A stretch of 64,000 nucleotides of DNA, from assembly GCA_028994555.1 (NCBI GenBank), contig JARDVN010000001.1, forward strand, positions 1,302,001-1,366,000, written 5' to 3'. Source of the stretch: Citrobacter amalonaticus (GTDB taxonomy: Bacteria > Pseudomonadota > Gammaproteobacteria > Enterobacterales > Enterobacteriaceae). Both the position numbers and the translations under genes were made by a program. This document shows, in pieces, positions 19,188-29,562 of this stretch. A model generated the notes under the pieces. That model was not told the DNA's origin. It did no database searches and was given only the letters and a program-made list of their open reading frames with translations. Within the stretch, counting starts at the first letter, position 1; the number at the start of each line of letters is the position of its first letter.

Positions 19188-20288
19188 ATGAATATGAAGG
19201 GTAAAGCGTTACTGGCAGGATGTATCGCGCTGGCATTCAGCACCATGGCTCAGGCCGATATTAAAGTCGCTGTTGTCGGTGCGATGTCCGGTCCGGTAGC
19301 CCAGTACGGCGACCAGGAGTTTACTGGCGCAGAACAAGCGGTTGCAGACATTAATGCCAAAGGCGGAATCAAAGGCGAAAAACTGCAGATCGTAAAATAT
19401 GATGATGCCTGTGACCCGAAACAAGCGGTCGCTGTCGCCAACAAAGTGATCAATGACGGCATCAAATACGTTATCGGTCACCTGTGCTCCTCTTCGACTC
19501 AGCCCGCGTCTGACATCTACGAAGACGAAGGCATTCTGATGATCACCCCGGCAGCAACGGCACCGGAGCTGACCTCTCGTGGCTACAAGTTGGTGCTGCG
19601 CACCACGGGCCTCGACTCAGACCAGGGCCCGACCGCCGCGAAATACATTCTGGAAAAAGTGAAGCCGCAGCGCATCGCGATCGTTCACGACAAACAACAG
19701 TACGGTGAAGGTCTGGCGCGTGCCGTGCAGGAAAACCTGAAGAAGGGCAACGCTAACGTGGTGTTCTTTGACGGTATCACCGCCGGTGAGAAAGACTTCT
19801 CCACGCTGGTGGCGCGTCTGAAGAAAGAGAATATCGACTTCGTTTACTACGGCGGTTATCACCCGGAAATGGGCCAGATCCTGCGTCAGGCACGTGCTGC
19901 GGGTCTGAAAACGCAGTTCATGGGTCCGGAAGGGGTGGCCAACGTTTCCCTGTCTAACATCGCCGGTGAATCGGCTGAAGGTCTGCTGGTGACCAAACCG
20001 AAGAACTACGACCAGGTACCTGCGAACAAACCTATCGTCGATGCGATCAAGGCGAAAAAACAAGATCCGAGCGGTGCGTTCGTGTGGACCACCTACGCCG
20101 CGCTGCAGTCTCTGCAGGCGGGCCTGAACCAGTCAGCCGATCCGGCTGAAATCGCCACCTGGCTGAAAGCGAACTCCGTGGATACCGTAATGGGGCCGCT
20201 GTCGTGGGATGAGAAGGGCGACCTGAAGGGCTTTGAATTCGGCGTCTTCGACTGGCATGCCAACGGTACGGCGACCGACGCGAAGTAA
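19188..20288 (+). CDS. livJ: Leu/Ile/Val-binding periplasmic protein LivJ
   Basis: The protein has 366 residues with a Sec signal peptide cleaved near AQA-D (residue 22-23), then a type I periplasmic binding protein with two lobes. Hallmarks are [17 protein letters not shown] and [16 protein letters not shown]. It delivers leucine, isoleucine and valine to the LivHMGF permease. The ATG at 19188 is preferred to an upstream in-frame ATG because it begins a normal signal peptide and follows AGTCAGG. In E. coli livJ is repressed by Lrp and leucine and has its own promoter. A REP and terminator follow it. Confidence 0.95.
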   Translation: MNMKGKALLAGCIALAFSTMAQADIKVAVVGAMSGPVAQYGDQEFTGAEQAVADINAKGGIKGEKLQIVKYDDACDPKQAVAVANKVINDGIKYVIGHLCSSSTQPASDIYEDEGILMITPAATAPELTSRGYKLVLRTTGLDSDQGPTAAKYILEKVKPQRIAIVHDKQQYGEGLARAVQENLKKGNANVVFFDGITAGEKDFSTLVARLKKENIDFVYYGGYHPEMGQILRQARAAGLKTQFMGPEGVANVSLSNIAGESAEGLLVTKPKNYDQVPANKPIVDAIKAKKQDPSGAFVWTTYAALQSLQAGLNQSADPAEIATWLKANSVDTVMGPLSWDEKGDLKGFEFGVFDWHANGTATDAK

Positions 20289-20293
20289 TGGAA

Positions 20294-20350
20294 TGCCGGA
20301 TGGCGCTGGCGCTTATCCGGCCTACCGTCCTGGGAAAATACGCTAGCGAA
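20294..20350. repeat. REP element after livJ
   Basis: GCCGGATGGCGCTGGC...TTATCCGGCCTAC is a standard REP unit. It is followed directly by the terminator hairpin, which is itself REP-like. Confidence 0.75.
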
Positions 20351-20352
20351 TG

Positions 20353-20388
20353 TAGCCGGGTAAGGCAAGCCGCCACCCGGCTTTTTTT
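20353..20388 (+). terminator. livJ terminator
   Basis: AGCCGGGT and ACCCGGCT form a stem whose loop contains a small inner GGC/GCC pairing, followed by seven T. It overlaps the stop of the convergent panM by 2 bases. Confidence 0.8.
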
Positions 20389-20770
20389 AACGCTTTTCCC
20401 AGCCGTTTTGCTGTGCGGTGAAGCCCAGGACCTGCATAAACGCCGCCATGACGCCCCGGTCTTCCACGCCGACATCCGCCATCCACCAGGAGGAGACGTT
20501 CGGATTATCATGGATCACTTCTTCTACCAGATATTTTCCCACCCCCCGACGCCGCGTGACGTCACGGATGCGCAGCGAATCCAGCGCGCCCTGAGTGCCG
20601 CTCAGGGTGACTCTTACGGCGCCTAACAACCGCTCATTAAATCGTGCCGCGTAGATCCGGTGCGTTTCATCTACGCTTAATGAGGCGGCGGAATACTCCG
20701 GCCAGATTTTGCCCAGGTCGATCAGATCCTGATCGCTAAAGTGTTCTAAACGAAGGATGGTCAGCTTCAT
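20387..20770 (-). CDS. panM: PanD maturation/regulation factor PanM (PanZ)
   Basis: This 127-residue GNAT-fold protein has the acetyl-CoA binding signature RRRGVGKYLVEE (about residues 66-77). PanM (YhhK) binds pro-PanD and drives its self-cleavage to active aspartate decarboxylase, needed for beta-alanine and CoA synthesis, with feedback by CoA. It lies in opposite orientation between livJ and livK exactly as in E. coli. The start MKLTILRLEHF matches the family. Five more codons upstream are possible but lack support. Confidence 0.94.
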   Translation of the reverse strand: MKLTILRLEHFSDQDLIDLGKIWPEYSAASLSVDETHRIYAARFNERLLGAVRVTLSGTQGALDSLRIRDVTRRRGVGKYLVEEVIHDNPNVSSWWMADVGVEDRGVMAAFMQVLGFTAQQNGWEKR

Positions 20771-21190
20771 CGACAGCATGTCCAAATCACAAAAGAGAGT
20801 GCAAGTGTACCGAAATAATTCATCCGGACGCTTTCTCTTTTTTTAATCATTTGGCAGGTGATTAATTTTATGACGGTCAGAACCTCAGTTCGAAACATCA
20901 GAGAATGAAAAACAGGCAGGATAATACCCTGGAAGGTAGTGTTTTATTCGGCTCATTGTCCCGTTATTTTATGCTGACAACTGCGCTTTTTTTTGTTTAT
21001 CTATGGTGAAAAGCAGAATATTATCTGTTCTTAATAGACTGAAAAATAGAGGTTTTACGCTGTATTTGCGGAAAATACTGCGCTAAACCATTAATCAGAC
21101 TGGTAAAAATAGAGTAGTGCAAAAAAAGCACAGTCTGCTTTTTAACCATATAAATACAAAATAAGTACATCACGAATGGGGATTCAGTAA
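20771..21190. other. panM/livK intergenic region with livK leader
   Basis: This 420-base region is AT-rich. It must contain the divergent panM and livK promoters. About 50 bases before livK there is a terminator-like hairpin (listed separately). Between 20820 and 21090 I see T-rich and A-rich tracts suited to Lrp or H-NS binding but no site I would name. Confidence 0.55.
21096..21143 (+). promoter_or_regulatory. possible attenuator hairpin in the livK leader
   Basis: CAGACTG (21096-21102) pairs with CAGTCTG (21131-21137), with an inner GTGC/GCAC pair around seven A, followed by CTTTTT. It resembles an intrinsic terminator located upstream of the livK start. Confidence 0.45.
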
Positions 21191-22301
21191 ATGAAACGGA
21201 ATGCGAAAACGATCATCGCAGGGGTGATTGCACTGGCGATGTCACAGGCGGCAATGGCAGAGGATATTAAAGTTGCCGTAGTGGGCGCGATGTCGGGCCC
21301 GGTGGCTCAGTGGGGCGACATGGAATTTAACGGCGCGCGTCAGGCCATTAAAGACATCAACGCGAAAGGCGGCATCAAAGGTGACAAGCTGGTAGGCGTG
21401 GAATATGACGACGCCTGCGATCCCAAACAGGCCGTCGCGGTGGCGAATAAAATCGTCAACGACGGTATTCAGTATGTCATTGGTCACCTCTGCTCTTCTT
21501 CCACTCAGCCAGCGTCAGACATTTACGAAGACGAAGGCATTCTGATGATCTCGCCTGGCGCGACCAACCCGGAACTGACGCAGCGTGGCTATGCGCACAT
21601 TATGCGTACCGCCGGGCTGGACTCCTCCCAGGGACCAACCGCGGCAAAATATATTCTTGAGAGCGTGAAGCCGCAGCGCATCGCGATCATTCATGACAAA
21701 CAGCAGTACGGTGAAGGGCTGGCGCGCTCTGTTCAGGATGCGCTGAAAGCGGCAAATGCCAATATCGTCTTTTTTTGACGGCATTACTGCAGGCGAGAAA
21801 GACTTTTCTGCCCTGATTGCCCGTCTGAAAAAAGAGAACATCGATTTTGTCTATTACGGCGGCTACTACCCGGAAATGGGTCAGATGCTGCGCCAGGCGC
21901 GTTCCGTCGGCCTGAAAACCACGTTCATGGGGCCGGAAGGCGTAGGTAATGCGTCGCTGTCGAATATCGCCGGTGAAGCAGCTGAAGGCATGCTGGTTAC
22001 CATGCCTAAACGCTATGACCAGGATCCCGCTAACAAAGCGATTGTTGATGCGCTGAAAGCCGATAAAAAAGATCCGACCGGTCCTTACGTGTGGATCACC
22101 TACGCCGCCGTGCAGTCACTGGCCACGGCAATGGATCGTTCAGGCAGCAACGCGCCGCTGGATCTGGTGAAAGATTTAAAAACAAACGGTGCTGATACCG
22201 TCATTGGGCCGCTGAAATGGGATGAAAAAGGCGATCTAAAGGGATTTGAATTTGGTGTCTTCCAGTGGCACGCCGATGGGTCATCCACGGCCGCCAAATA
22301 A
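21191..22301 (+). CDS. livK: leucine-specific periplasmic binding protein LivK (frame broken by +1 T)
   Basis: This is a paralogue of LivJ, with a signal peptide cut near AMA-E (residue 23-24) and the shared blocks [17 protein letters not shown] and [16 protein letters not shown]. The frame breaks at a T run of seven (21770-21776) that should be six, inside [16 protein letters not shown]. Repair gives 369 residues. LivK gives leucine specificity to the LivHMGF permease. It is the first gene of livKHMGF. An ERIC element follows before livH. Confidence 0.94.
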
Positions 22302-22310
22302 GGCAACCAC

Positions 22311-22430
22311 TCGTCATACTTCGAGCCGCAGATGCGTTGGCTGCGTTCACCCACCCCAGTCACGTACGATGTGTACGCTCCTGGGGATGGGCAAACTTGC
22401 CGCCTTTCTGCAACTCGAATTATTTAGAGT
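22311..22430. repeat. ERIC (IRU) element between livK and livH
   Basis: The stretch contains the central ERIC inverted repeat (ACCCCAGTCACGTACG...GTACGCTCCTGGGGAT) and the typical ends GTCATACTTCGAG and CAACTCGAATTATTTAGAGT. It is transcribed within the liv operon and can fold into a long hairpin. Confidence 0.85.
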
Positions 22431-22471
22431 GGGTTCAACATCCCGGTATGTCGGGTTTAAAAGGTTATTTT

Positions 22472-23398
22472 ATGTCCGAGCAGTTTCTCTACTTTTTGCA
22501 GCAGATGTTTAACGGCGTCACGCTGGGAAGCACCTACGCGCTGATCGCTATCGGCTACACCATGGTGTACGGCATTATCGGCATGATCAACTTCGCCCAC
22601 GGCGAGGTATACATGATCAGTAGCTATGTCTCTTTTATGATTATCGCGGCACTCATGATGATGGGGATTGATACCAGTTGGTTGCTGGTGGCGGCCGGAT
22701 TCATTGGGGCGATTATCATTGCCAGCGCCTACGGCTGGAGCATTGAGCGGGTGGCCTATCGGCCCGTCCGCAGTTCCAAACGTTTGATTGCGCTGATTTC
22801 CGCCATTGGGATGTCTATCTTCCTGCAAAACTACGTCAGCCTGACGGAAGGTTCGCGCGACGTGGCGCTGCCCAGCCTGTTCAACGGGCAATGGGTGGTA
22901 GGGGCCAGCGAAAACTTCTCCGCCTCGATCACCACCATGCAACTGGTTATCTGGATTGTGACCTTCCTGGCGATGCTGGCACTGACCATTTTTATCCGTT
23001 ACTCCCGCATGGGGCGCGCCTGCCGCGCCTGTGCGGAAGATCTGAAAATGGCCAGCCTGCTTGGGATTAACACGGATCGCGTGATTGCGCTGACCTTTGT
23101 GATTGGCGCAGCGATGGCGGCGGTGGCCGGCGTGCTGCTCGGGCAATTCTACGGAGTGATCAACCCCTATATCGGCTTTATGGCCGGGATGAAAGCCTTT
23201 ACCGCAGCGGTGCTTGGCGGGATCGGCAGCATTCCAGGCGCGATGATCGGCGGCCTGATTCTGGGCGTCGCGGAAGCGCTTTCTTCTGCTTATCTGAGTA
23301 CGGAATACAAAGACGTGGTGTCATTCGCTCTGCTGATTCTGGTACTGCTGGTGATGCCGACCGGGATTCTGGGTCGTCCGGAGGTAGAGAAAGTATGA
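22472..23398 (+). CDS. livH: branched-chain amino acid permease LivH
   Basis: The 308-residue permease has about eight membrane segments. The start [11 protein letters not shown] matches E. coli LivH. In-frame upstream codons read through the ERIC element and are not expected. Conserved blocks include GLINFAHGE-like [13 protein letters not shown] and the EAA-like [23 protein letters not shown], which contacts the ATPases. It overlaps livM by 4 bases (ATGA). Confidence 0.95.
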   Translation: MSEQFLYFLQQMFNGVTLGSTYALIAIGYTMVYGIIGMINFAHGEVYMISSYVSFMIIAALMMMGIDTSWLLVAAGFIGAIIIASAYGWSIERVAYRPVRSSKRLIALISAIGMSIFLQNYVSLTEGSRDVALPSLFNGQWVVGASENFSASITTMQLVIWIVTFLAMLALTIFIRYSRMGRACRACAEDLKMASLLGINTDRVIALTFVIGAAMAAVAGVLLGQFYGVINPYIGFMAGMKAFTAAVLGGIGSIPGAMIGGLILGVAEALSSAYLSTEYKDVVSFALLILVLLVMPTGILGRPEVEKV

Positions 23399-24672
23399 AA
23401 CCGATGCATTTTGCGATGGCGCTGCTCTCTGCCGCGATGTTCTTCGTGCTGGCGGGCGTCTTTATGGGCGTACAACTGGAGCTGGATGGTACCAAACTGG
23501 TGGTGGATACCGCTGCTGACATCCGCTGGCAGTGGGTATTTATCGGCACTGCCGTGGTCTTTTTCTTCCAGATGCTGCGTCCGGTATTCCAGAAGAGCCT
23601 GAAGAGCGTCTCCGGACCGAAGTTTATTCTGCCTGCAATTGATGGCTCAACTGTAAAACAGAAGTTGTTCCTGATTGCCCTGCTGGTGATTGCCGTCGCG
23701 TGGCCGTTTATGGTTTCTCGCGGCACGGTGGATATCGCCACGCTAACCATGATTTATATCATTCTCGGCCTGGGGCTGAACGTCGTCGTGGGGCTTTCCG
23801 GCCTGCTGGTGCTGGGTTACGGCGGCTTCTACGCGATTGGCGCGTACACGTTTGCACTGCTGAACCACTATTACGGTCTCGGCTTCTGGACCTGCCTGCC
23901 GCTGGCGGGACTGGTCGCAGCGGCGGCGGGCTTCCTGCTGGGCTTTCCGGTGCTGCGTCTGCGCGGCGACTACCTGGCGATTGTGACCCTGGGATTCGGT
24001 GAGATCGTCCGTATTCTGCTGCTCAACAATACTGAAATCACCGGCGGTCCGAACGGGATCAGCCAGATCCCTAAACCGACGCTGTTTGGTCTCGAGTTCA
24101 GCCGTACGGCGCGTGAAGGCGGCTGGGATACTTTCAGTAACTTCTTTGACGTCAAATACGACCCGTCCGACCGGGTGATTTTCCTCTACCTGGTCGCGCT
24201 GCTGTTGGTGGTGCTGAGCCTGTTTGTGATAAACCGTCTGCTGCGCATGCCGCTGGGACGGGCGTGGGAAGCGCTGCGTGAAGATGAGATTGCCTGCCGC
24301 TCGTTAGGCTTAAGCCCCACGCGCATCAAGCTGACCGCCTTCACCATCAGCGCCGCGTTTGCCGGTTTCGCCGGTACGCTGTTCGCCGCGCGTCAGGGAT
24401 TTGTCAGCCCTGAGTCGTTCACCTTTGCTGAATCGGCGTTTGTACTGGCGATTGTGGTACTCGGCGGGATGGGCTCGCAGTTTGCGGTGATCCTTGCGGC
24501 TATCCTGCTGGTGGTGTCGCGGGAACTGATGCGTGACTTCAATGAATACAGCATGCTGATGCTGGGTGGTTTGATGGTACTGATGATGATCTGGCGTCCG
24601 CAGGGCTTGCTGCCGATGACCCGTCCACAGTTGAAGCTGAAAAACGGGGAAGCGAAAGGAGAGCAGGCATGA
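23395..24672 (+). CDS. livM: branched-chain amino acid permease LivM
   Basis: The protein has 425 residues, the same as E. coli LivM. An N-terminal extension with two membrane segments precedes the core permease. The ATPase-contact region appears as [25 protein letters not shown] (about residues 288-312). It overlaps both livH and livG by 4 bases, a tightly coupled operon. It pairs with LivH in the inner-membrane channel. Confidence 0.95.
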   Translation: MKPMHFAMALLSAAMFFVLAGVFMGVQLELDGTKLVVDTAADIRWQWVFIGTAVVFFFQMLRPVFQKSLKSVSGPKFILPAIDGSTVKQKLFLIALLVIAVAWPFMVSRGTVDIATLTMIYIILGLGLNVVVGLSGLLVLGYGGFYAIGAYTFALLNHYYGLGFWTCLPLAGLVAAAAGFLLGFPVLRLRGDYLAIVTLGFGEIVRILLLNNTEITGGPNGISQIPKPTLFGLEFSRTAREGGWDTFSNFFDVKYDPSDRVIFLYLVALLLVVLSLFVINRLLRMPLGRAWEALREDEIACRSLGLSPTRIKLTAFTISAAFAGFAGTLFAARQGFVSPESFTFAESAFVLAIVVLGGMGSQFAVILAAILLVVSRELMRDFNEYSMLMLGGLMVLMMIWRPQGLLPMTRPQLKLKNGEAKGEQA

Positions 24673-25436
24673 GTCAGCCCTTATTATCGGTTAACGGCCT
24701 GATGATGCGCTTCGGCGGTCTGCTGGCGGTAAACAATGTTGAACTGGAACTGCATCCGCAGGAAATCGTCTCGCTAATAGGCCCAAACGGGGCGGGCAAA
24801 ACGACGGTATTTAACTGCCTGACTGGTTTTTATAAGCCAACGGGTGGCACCATTAAGCTTCGCGATCAGCACCTTGAAGGGCTGCCGGGCCAGCAAATTG
24901 CCCGGATGGGTGTGGTGCGAACCTTCCAGCACGTGCGTTTGTTTCGCGAAATGACGGTGATTGAAAACCTGCTGGTGGCACAGCATCAGCAACTGAAAAG
25001 CGGTGTGTTTTCCGGTCTGCTGAAAACCCCGGCATTTCGTCGGGCGCAGAGCGAAGCGCTGGACAGAGCCGCCACCTGGCTTGAGCGTATCGGGCTGCTG
25101 GAACATGCGAACCGCCAGGCCAGCAACCTGGCCTATGGCGACCAGCGTCGTCTGGAGATTGCCCGCTGCATGGTGACGCAGCCAGAGATTCTGATGCTGG
25201 ATGAACCGGCTGCGGGTCTTAACCCGAAAGAGACCAAAGAGCTGGACGAGCTGATTGCTGAACTGCGTAACCATCACAACACCACCATTCTGCTGATTGA
25301 GCACGATATGAAGCTGGTGATGGGAATTTCCGACCGTATTTACGTGGTGAACCAGGGCACGCCGCTGGCGAACGGGACGCCGGAGCAGATTCGTAATAAC
25401 CCGGACGTGATCCGCGCATACCTTGGTGAGGCATAA
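24669..25436 (+). CDS. livG: branched-chain amino acid ABC ATPase LivG
   Basis: The protein has 255 residues. Walker A is [11 protein letters not shown], the signature region is [15 protein letters not shown] (the family's divergent YG form instead of SGG), Walker B is [12 protein letters not shown] and the H-loop is EHD. It energises import with LivF. The start overlaps livM by 4 bases and the stop is 1 base from livF. Confidence 0.95.
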   Translation: MSQPLLSVNGLMMRFGGLLAVNNVELELHPQEIVSLIGPNGAGKTTVFNCLTGFYKPTGGTIKLRDQHLEGLPGQQIARMGVVRTFQHVRLFREMTVIENLLVAQHQQLKSGVFSGLLKTPAFRRAQSEALDRAATWLERIGLLEHANRQASNLAYGDQRRLEIARCMVTQPEILMLDEPAAGLNPKETKELDELIAELRNHHNTTILLIEHDMKLVMGISDRIYVVNQGTPLANGTPEQIRNNPDVIRAYLGEA

Positions 25437-25437
25437 G

Positions 25438-26151
25438 ATGGAAAAAGTCATGTTGTCCTTTGACAAAGTCAGTGCCCACTACGGCAAAATTCAGGCGCTG
25501 CACGAGGTGAGCCTGCACATCAATCAGGGAGAGATTGTGACCCTGATTGGCGCCAACGGCGCAGGGAAAACCACGCTGCTCGGCACGCTGTGCGGCGATC
25601 CGCGAGCAACCAGCGGTCGGATTGTGTTTGATGACAAAGACATTACCGACTGGCAAACAGCGAAAATCATGCGCGAAGCGGTGGCGATTGTGCCGGAAGG
25701 GCGTCGCGTGTTTTCCCGCATGACGGTGGAAGAGAATCTGGCGATGGGCGGTTTTTTCGCCGAGCGCGATCAGTTCCAGGAACGCATCAAGTGGGTATAC
25801 GAATTGTTCCCGCGTCTGCATGAGCGTCGTATTCAGCGTGCGGGCACCATGTCCGGCGGTGAACAGCAGATGCTGGCGATTGGTCGTGCGCTGATGAGCG
25901 AACCGCGCCTGCTGCTGCTTGATGAGCCGTCGCTGGGGTTGGCGCCGATTATCATCCAGCAGATCTTCGACACCATCGAACAGCTACGCAAAGAGGGGAT
26001 GACCATTTTCCTTGTTGAGCAGAACGCCAATCAGGCGCTGAAGCTGGCGGACCGTGGCTACGTGCTGGAGAACGGCCATGTCGTTCTCGAAGACACCGGC
26101 GACGCATTGCTGGCAAACGAAGCGGTACGCAGCGCGTATTTAGGCGGTTAA
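25438..26151 (+). CDS. livF: branched-chain amino acid ABC ATPase LivF
   Basis: The protein has 237 residues from MEKVMLSFDKVS. Walker A is GANGAGKTTL, signature MSGGEQQMLAIGRAL, Walker B LLLDEPSLGLAP and H-loop EQN, the usual LivF variant. The ATG at 25438 follows the livG stop directly and gives E. coli length. It is the last gene of livKHMGF. A REP-derived terminator follows. Confidence 0.95.
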   Translation: MEKVMLSFDKVSAHYGKIQALHEVSLHINQGEIVTLIGANGAGKTTLLGTLCGDPRATSGRIVFDDKDITDWQTAKIMREAVAIVPEGRRVFSRMTVEENLAMGGFFAERDQFQERIKWVYELFPRLHERRIQRAGTMSGGEQQMLAIGRALMSEPRLLLLDEPSLGLAPIIIQQIFDTIEQLRKEGMTIFLVEQNANQALKLADRGYVLENGHVVLEDTGDALLANEAVRSAYLGG

Positions 26152-26162
26152 ACGGTTTGTGA

Positions 26163-26263
26163 TGCCTGATGGCGACGCATTGCGTCTTATCAGGCCTACA
26201 CGACGTTCGATGTTTACATCCGATGCAGGCCGGGTAAGGCGAAGACGCCACCCGGCTTTTTTT
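26163..26263. repeat. BIME after livF
   Basis: A REP unit (GCCTGATGGCGACGC...TTATCAGGCCTACA) is followed by an inverted, terminator-like REP ending in ACCCGGC and T7. Confidence 0.75.
26229..26263 (+). terminator. liv operon terminator
   Basis: GCCGGGT and ACCCGGC form the outer stem and GGCG/CGCC the inner stem, followed by seven T. Confidence 0.8.
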
Positions 26264-26415
26264 GTTTTCTTGCCACTGAAACGTCATTCACCTGAAGCCT
26301 GGCTGTCACCGCTTCGTCATCTAACGGTTATCTTTCTGTCATTCGCGCATGTCATGTTACCTCGCGAGCACAAAACGCGTGATATCGCGCATCCGGCATA
26401 ATAAGAGAGATGACA

Positions 26416-27732
26416 ATGACATCGTTACGACACACCGCTTTGGGTCTGGCTGTTGGTCTGGCTTTTGTGACGAACGCAATGGCTGTGACCACCATTCCGT
26501 TCTGGCATTCCATGGAAGGGGAGTTGGGTAAAGAGGTTGACTCCCTGGCGCAACGTTTCAATGACACCCACCCTGATTACAAAATTGTGCCGGTGTACAA
26601 AGGCAACTACGAGCAGAGCCTGAGCGCCGGTATCGCCGCCTTTCGTACCGGAAATGCACCGGCACTGCTGCAGGTTTATGAAGTCGGCACCGCGACCATG
26701 ATGGCCTCCAAAGCCATCAAGCCGGTGTATGAAGTGTTCAAAGACGCGGGTATTCACTTCGACGAATCGCAGTTTGTGCCGACCGTTTCGGGTTATTACA
26801 CCGATTCAAAAACCGGCCACCTGCTGTCTCAGCCGTTTAACAGCTCCACGCCGGTGCTGTACTACAACAAAGACGCCTTCAAAAAAGCGGGCTTAGATCC
26901 GGAGCAGCCGCCGAAAACCTGGCAGGATCTGGCGGACTATACCGCGAAGCTGAAAGCGGCGGGGATGAAGTGTGGCTACGCCAGCGGCTGGCAGGGCTGG
27001 ATCCAGATTGAAAACTTCAGCGCCTGGCACGGCCTGCCGGTGGCGACTCAAAACAACGGATTCGACGGCACGGATGCGGTGCTGGAGTTCAACAAACCAG
27101 AACAGGTAAAACACATCGCGCTGCTGGAAGAACTGAACAAGAAGGGCGATTTCAGCTACTTCGGGCGTAAAGATGAATCCACCGAGAAGTTCTACAACGG
27201 CGACTGCGCCATTACCACCGCCTCGTCCGGTTCGCTGGCGGACATCCGTCACTACGCCAAATTCAACTACGGCGTGGGTATGATGCCGTACGACGCCGAC
27301 GTGAAGGGCGCGCCGCAGAACGCCATCATCGGCGGTGCGAGCCTGTGGGTGATGCAGGGTAAAGATAGCGATACTTACAAAGGCGTTGCCGAGTTCCTCG
27401 ACTTCCTGGCAAAACCGGAAAATGCGGCCGAATGGCATCAGAAGACCGGTTATCTGCCGATCACCAAAGCGGCTTACGATCTGACGCGTGAGCAGGGCTT
27501 CTATGACAAGAACCCAGGTGCGGATATTGCGACCCGTCAGATGCTGAACAAGCCGCCGTTGCCGTTCACCAAAGGGCTGCGTCTGGGCAATATGCCGCAG
27601 ATCCGCACCATCGTTGATGAAGAGCTGGAAAGCGTGTGGACCGGTAAGAAAACGCCACAGCAGGCGCTGGACTCTGCGGTAGAACGTGGTAATCAGCTGC
27701 TGCGCCGCTTTGAGCAGTCGACCAAATCGTAA
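26416..27732 (+). CDS. ugpB: sn-glycerol-3-phosphate binding protein UgpB
   Basis: This is a 438-residue periplasmic binding protein of ABC family 1. The signal peptide is cleaved near AMA-V (residue 21-22). Mature sequence begins [19 protein letters not shown]. It binds glycerol-3-phosphate and glycerophosphodiesters for UgpAEC. Two ATG codons 6 bases apart are possible. The second (26416) is chosen because AAGAGAG at 26403-26409 abuts the first. The frame is intact. In E. coli ugp is under PhoB control. I did not find a clear pho box upstream. Confidence 0.94.
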   Translation: MTSLRHTALGLAVGLAFVTNAMAVTTIPFWHSMEGELGKEVDSLAQRFNDTHPDYKIVPVYKGNYEQSLSAGIAAFRTGNAPALLQVYEVGTATMMASKAIKPVYEVFKDAGIHFDESQFVPTVSGYYTDSKTGHLLSQPFNSSTPVLYYNKDAFKKAGLDPEQPPKTWQDLADYTAKLKAAGMKCGYASGWQGWIQIENFSAWHGLPVATQNNGFDGTDAVLEFNKPEQVKHIALLEELNKKGDFSYFGRKDESTEKFYNGDCAITTASSGSLADIRHYAKFNYGVGMMPYDADVKGAPQNAIIGGASLWVMQGKDSDTYKGVAEFLDFLAKPENAAEWHQKTGYLPITKAAYDLTREQGFYDKNPGADIATRQMLNKPPLPFTKGLRLGNMPQIRTIVDEELESVWTGKKTPQQALDSAVERGNQLLRRFEQSTKS

Positions 27733-27739
27733 TATGAAA

Positions 27740-27810
27740 TGCCGGGTGGCGGCTTCGCCTTGCCCGGCCTACGTGAACCTGTAGGCCGGATCAGCGTAGC
27801 GCCATCCGGC
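27740..27810. repeat. BIME between ugpB and ugpA
   Basis: GCCGGGTGGCGGCTTCGCC...CCCGGCCTAC and an inverted GTAGGCCGGATCAGCG...GCCATCCGGC form a REP pair within the operon, where it may stabilise the ugpB part of the mRNA. Confidence 0.8.
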
Positions 27811-27831
27811 GCCGTTCAGGAATCACCCCTT

Positions 27832-28719
27832 ATGTCATCATCCCGTCCGGTGTTCCGTTCCCGCTGGCTGCCATATTTGCTGGTTGCGCCACAGTTAGTC
27901 ATCACCGTTATTTTCTTTATCTGGCCTGCAGGCGAAGCGCTGTGGTATTCGCTGCAAAGCGTCGATCCGTTTGGGCTTTCGAGTCAGTTTGTCGGGCTGG
28001 ATAATTTCGCCACGCTGTTGCATGACCGCTACTACCTCGACGCCTTCTGGACGACGATCAAATTCAGCGCGCTGGTGACCTTCAGCGGCCTGCTGGTCTC
28101 GTTGTTCTTCGCGGCGCTGGTGGATTACGTCGTGCGCGGCAGCCGTCTGTATCAAACACTGATGCTGCTGCCTTACGCCGTAGCCCCTGCGGTCGCCGCC
28201 GTATTATGGATTTTCCTGTTTAACCCAGGGCGTGGGCTAATTACCCATTTCCTTGAGCAGTTTGGTTATGACTGGAATCATGCACAGAACAGCGGACAGG
28301 CAATGTTCCTGGTCGTTTTTGCCTCTGTCTGGAAGCAGATTAGTTACAACTTCCTTTTCTTCTTTGCCGCGCTGCAATCGATCCCGCGTTCGTTGGTTGA
28401 AGCTGCTGCGATCGATGGCGCAGGGCCGGTCCGCCGCTTCTTCAGGCTGGCGTTACCCTTGATCGCGCCGGTGAGTTTCTTCCTGCTGGTGGTCAATCTG
28501 GTGTACGCCTTCTTCGATACGTTCCCGGTGATCGATGCCGCGACCGCTGGCGGCCCGGTGCAGGCCACCACCACGCTGATTTATAAGATCTACCGTGAAG
28601 GGTTTGCCGGGCTGGATCTCTCTGCGTCCGCCGCGCAGTCGGTGGTACTGATGTTCCTCGTCATCATCCTCACGGTGGTGCAGTTCCGCTATGTGGAAAG
28701 TAAGGTGCGTTACCAATGA
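27832..28719 (+). CDS. ugpA: glycerol-3-phosphate ABC permease UgpA
   Basis: The 295-residue permease has six membrane segments. The start [17 protein letters not shown] matches E. coli length; frame upstream of it reads through the BIME. The EAA loop is [22 protein letters not shown] (about residues 190-211). It pairs with UgpE and UgpC. It overlaps ugpE by 4 bases. Confidence 0.95.
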   Translation: MSSSRPVFRSRWLPYLLVAPQLVITVIFFIWPAGEALWYSLQSVDPFGLSSQFVGLDNFATLLHDRYYLDAFWTTIKFSALVTFSGLLVSLFFAALVDYVVRGSRLYQTLMLLPYAVAPAVAAVLWIFLFNPGRGLITHFLEQFGYDWNHAQNSGQAMFLVVFASVWKQISYNFLFFFAALQSIPRSLVEAAAIDGAGPVRRFFRLALPLIAPVSFFLLVVNLVYAFFDTFPVIDAATAGGPVQATTTLIYKIYREGFAGLDLSASAAQSVVLMFLVIILTVVQFRYVESKVRYQ

Positions 28720-29561
28720 TTGAGAACCGTCGCGGGCTGACGCTTTTCAGCCACACCCTGTTGATACTGGGAATTGCGGTGATTTTGTTTCCGCTGTATG
28801 TCGCGTTCGTCGCCGCCACGCTGGACACTAAAGCGGTGTTTGAAACGCCGATGACGCTCATCCCCGGTACGCACCTGTTCGAGAACATGAAGACCATCTG
28901 GACCCAGGGCGTGGGCGCCAACAGCGCGCCGTTCTGGCTGATGATGCTCAACAGCTTCATCATGGCGTTCGGGATTACGGTCGGCAAAATCACGGTGTCG
29001 ATGCTCTCGGCCTTCGCCATCGTCTGGTTCCGCTTTCCGCTGCGTAATCTGTTCTTCTGGATGATCTTCATCACTCTGATGCTGCCGGTAGAGGTGCGTA
29101 TCTTCCCGACGGTAGAGGTCATTGCCAATCTTGGAATGCTCGACAGCTACGCGGGTTTAACCCTGCCGCTGATGGCCTCGGCGACCGCGACCTTTCTGTT
29201 CCGCCAGTTCTTTATGACCCTGCCGGACGAGCTGATTGAAGCGGCGCGCATCGACGGCGCCTCGCCGATGCGCTTTTTCCGCGACATCGTGCTGCCGTTG
29301 TCGAAAACTAATCTGGCGGCGCTGTTTGTGATCACCTTTATCTACGGCTGGAATCAGTATTTGTGGCCGCTGCTGATTATTCAGGACGTTAACCTCGGTA
29401 CCGCCGTGGCGGGCATCAAAGGCATGATCGCCACCGGCGAAGGCACCACCCTCTGGAACCAGGTGATGGCGGCGATGTTGCTCACCCTTATCCCACCCGT
29501 AGTCATTGTTTTAGCCATGCAGCGCGCATTTGTCCGCGGCCTGGTCGATAGCGAGAAATAA
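28716..29561 (+). CDS. ugpE: glycerol-3-phosphate ABC permease UgpE
   Basis: The 281-residue permease has six membrane segments and EAA loop [22 protein letters not shown]. The start overlaps the ugpA stop (ATGA). It forms the translocation pathway with UgpA. Frame intact. Confidence 0.95.
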   Translation: MIENRRGLTLFSHTLLILGIAVILFPLYVAFVAATLDTKAVFETPMTLIPGTHLFENMKTIWTQGVGANSAPFWLMMLNSFIMAFGITVGKITVSMLSAFAIVWFRFPLRNLFFWMIFITLMLPVEVRIFPTVEVIANLGMLDSYAGLTLPLMASATATFLFRQFFMTLPDELIEAARIDGASPMRFFRDIVLPLSKTNLAALFVITFIYGWNQYLWPLLIIQDVNLGTAVAGIKGMIATGEGTTLWNQVMAAMLLTLIPPVVIVLAMQRAFVRGLVDSEK

Positions 29562-29562
29562 G

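Noticed and set aside
20971..21009. Short frame (12 codons, several Leu/Val) in the livK leader that could be an attenuator leader peptide
   Set aside because: No ribosome-binding site precedes it, and it contains an eight-T run of doubtful length. The spacing to the hairpin is too long for classical attenuation.
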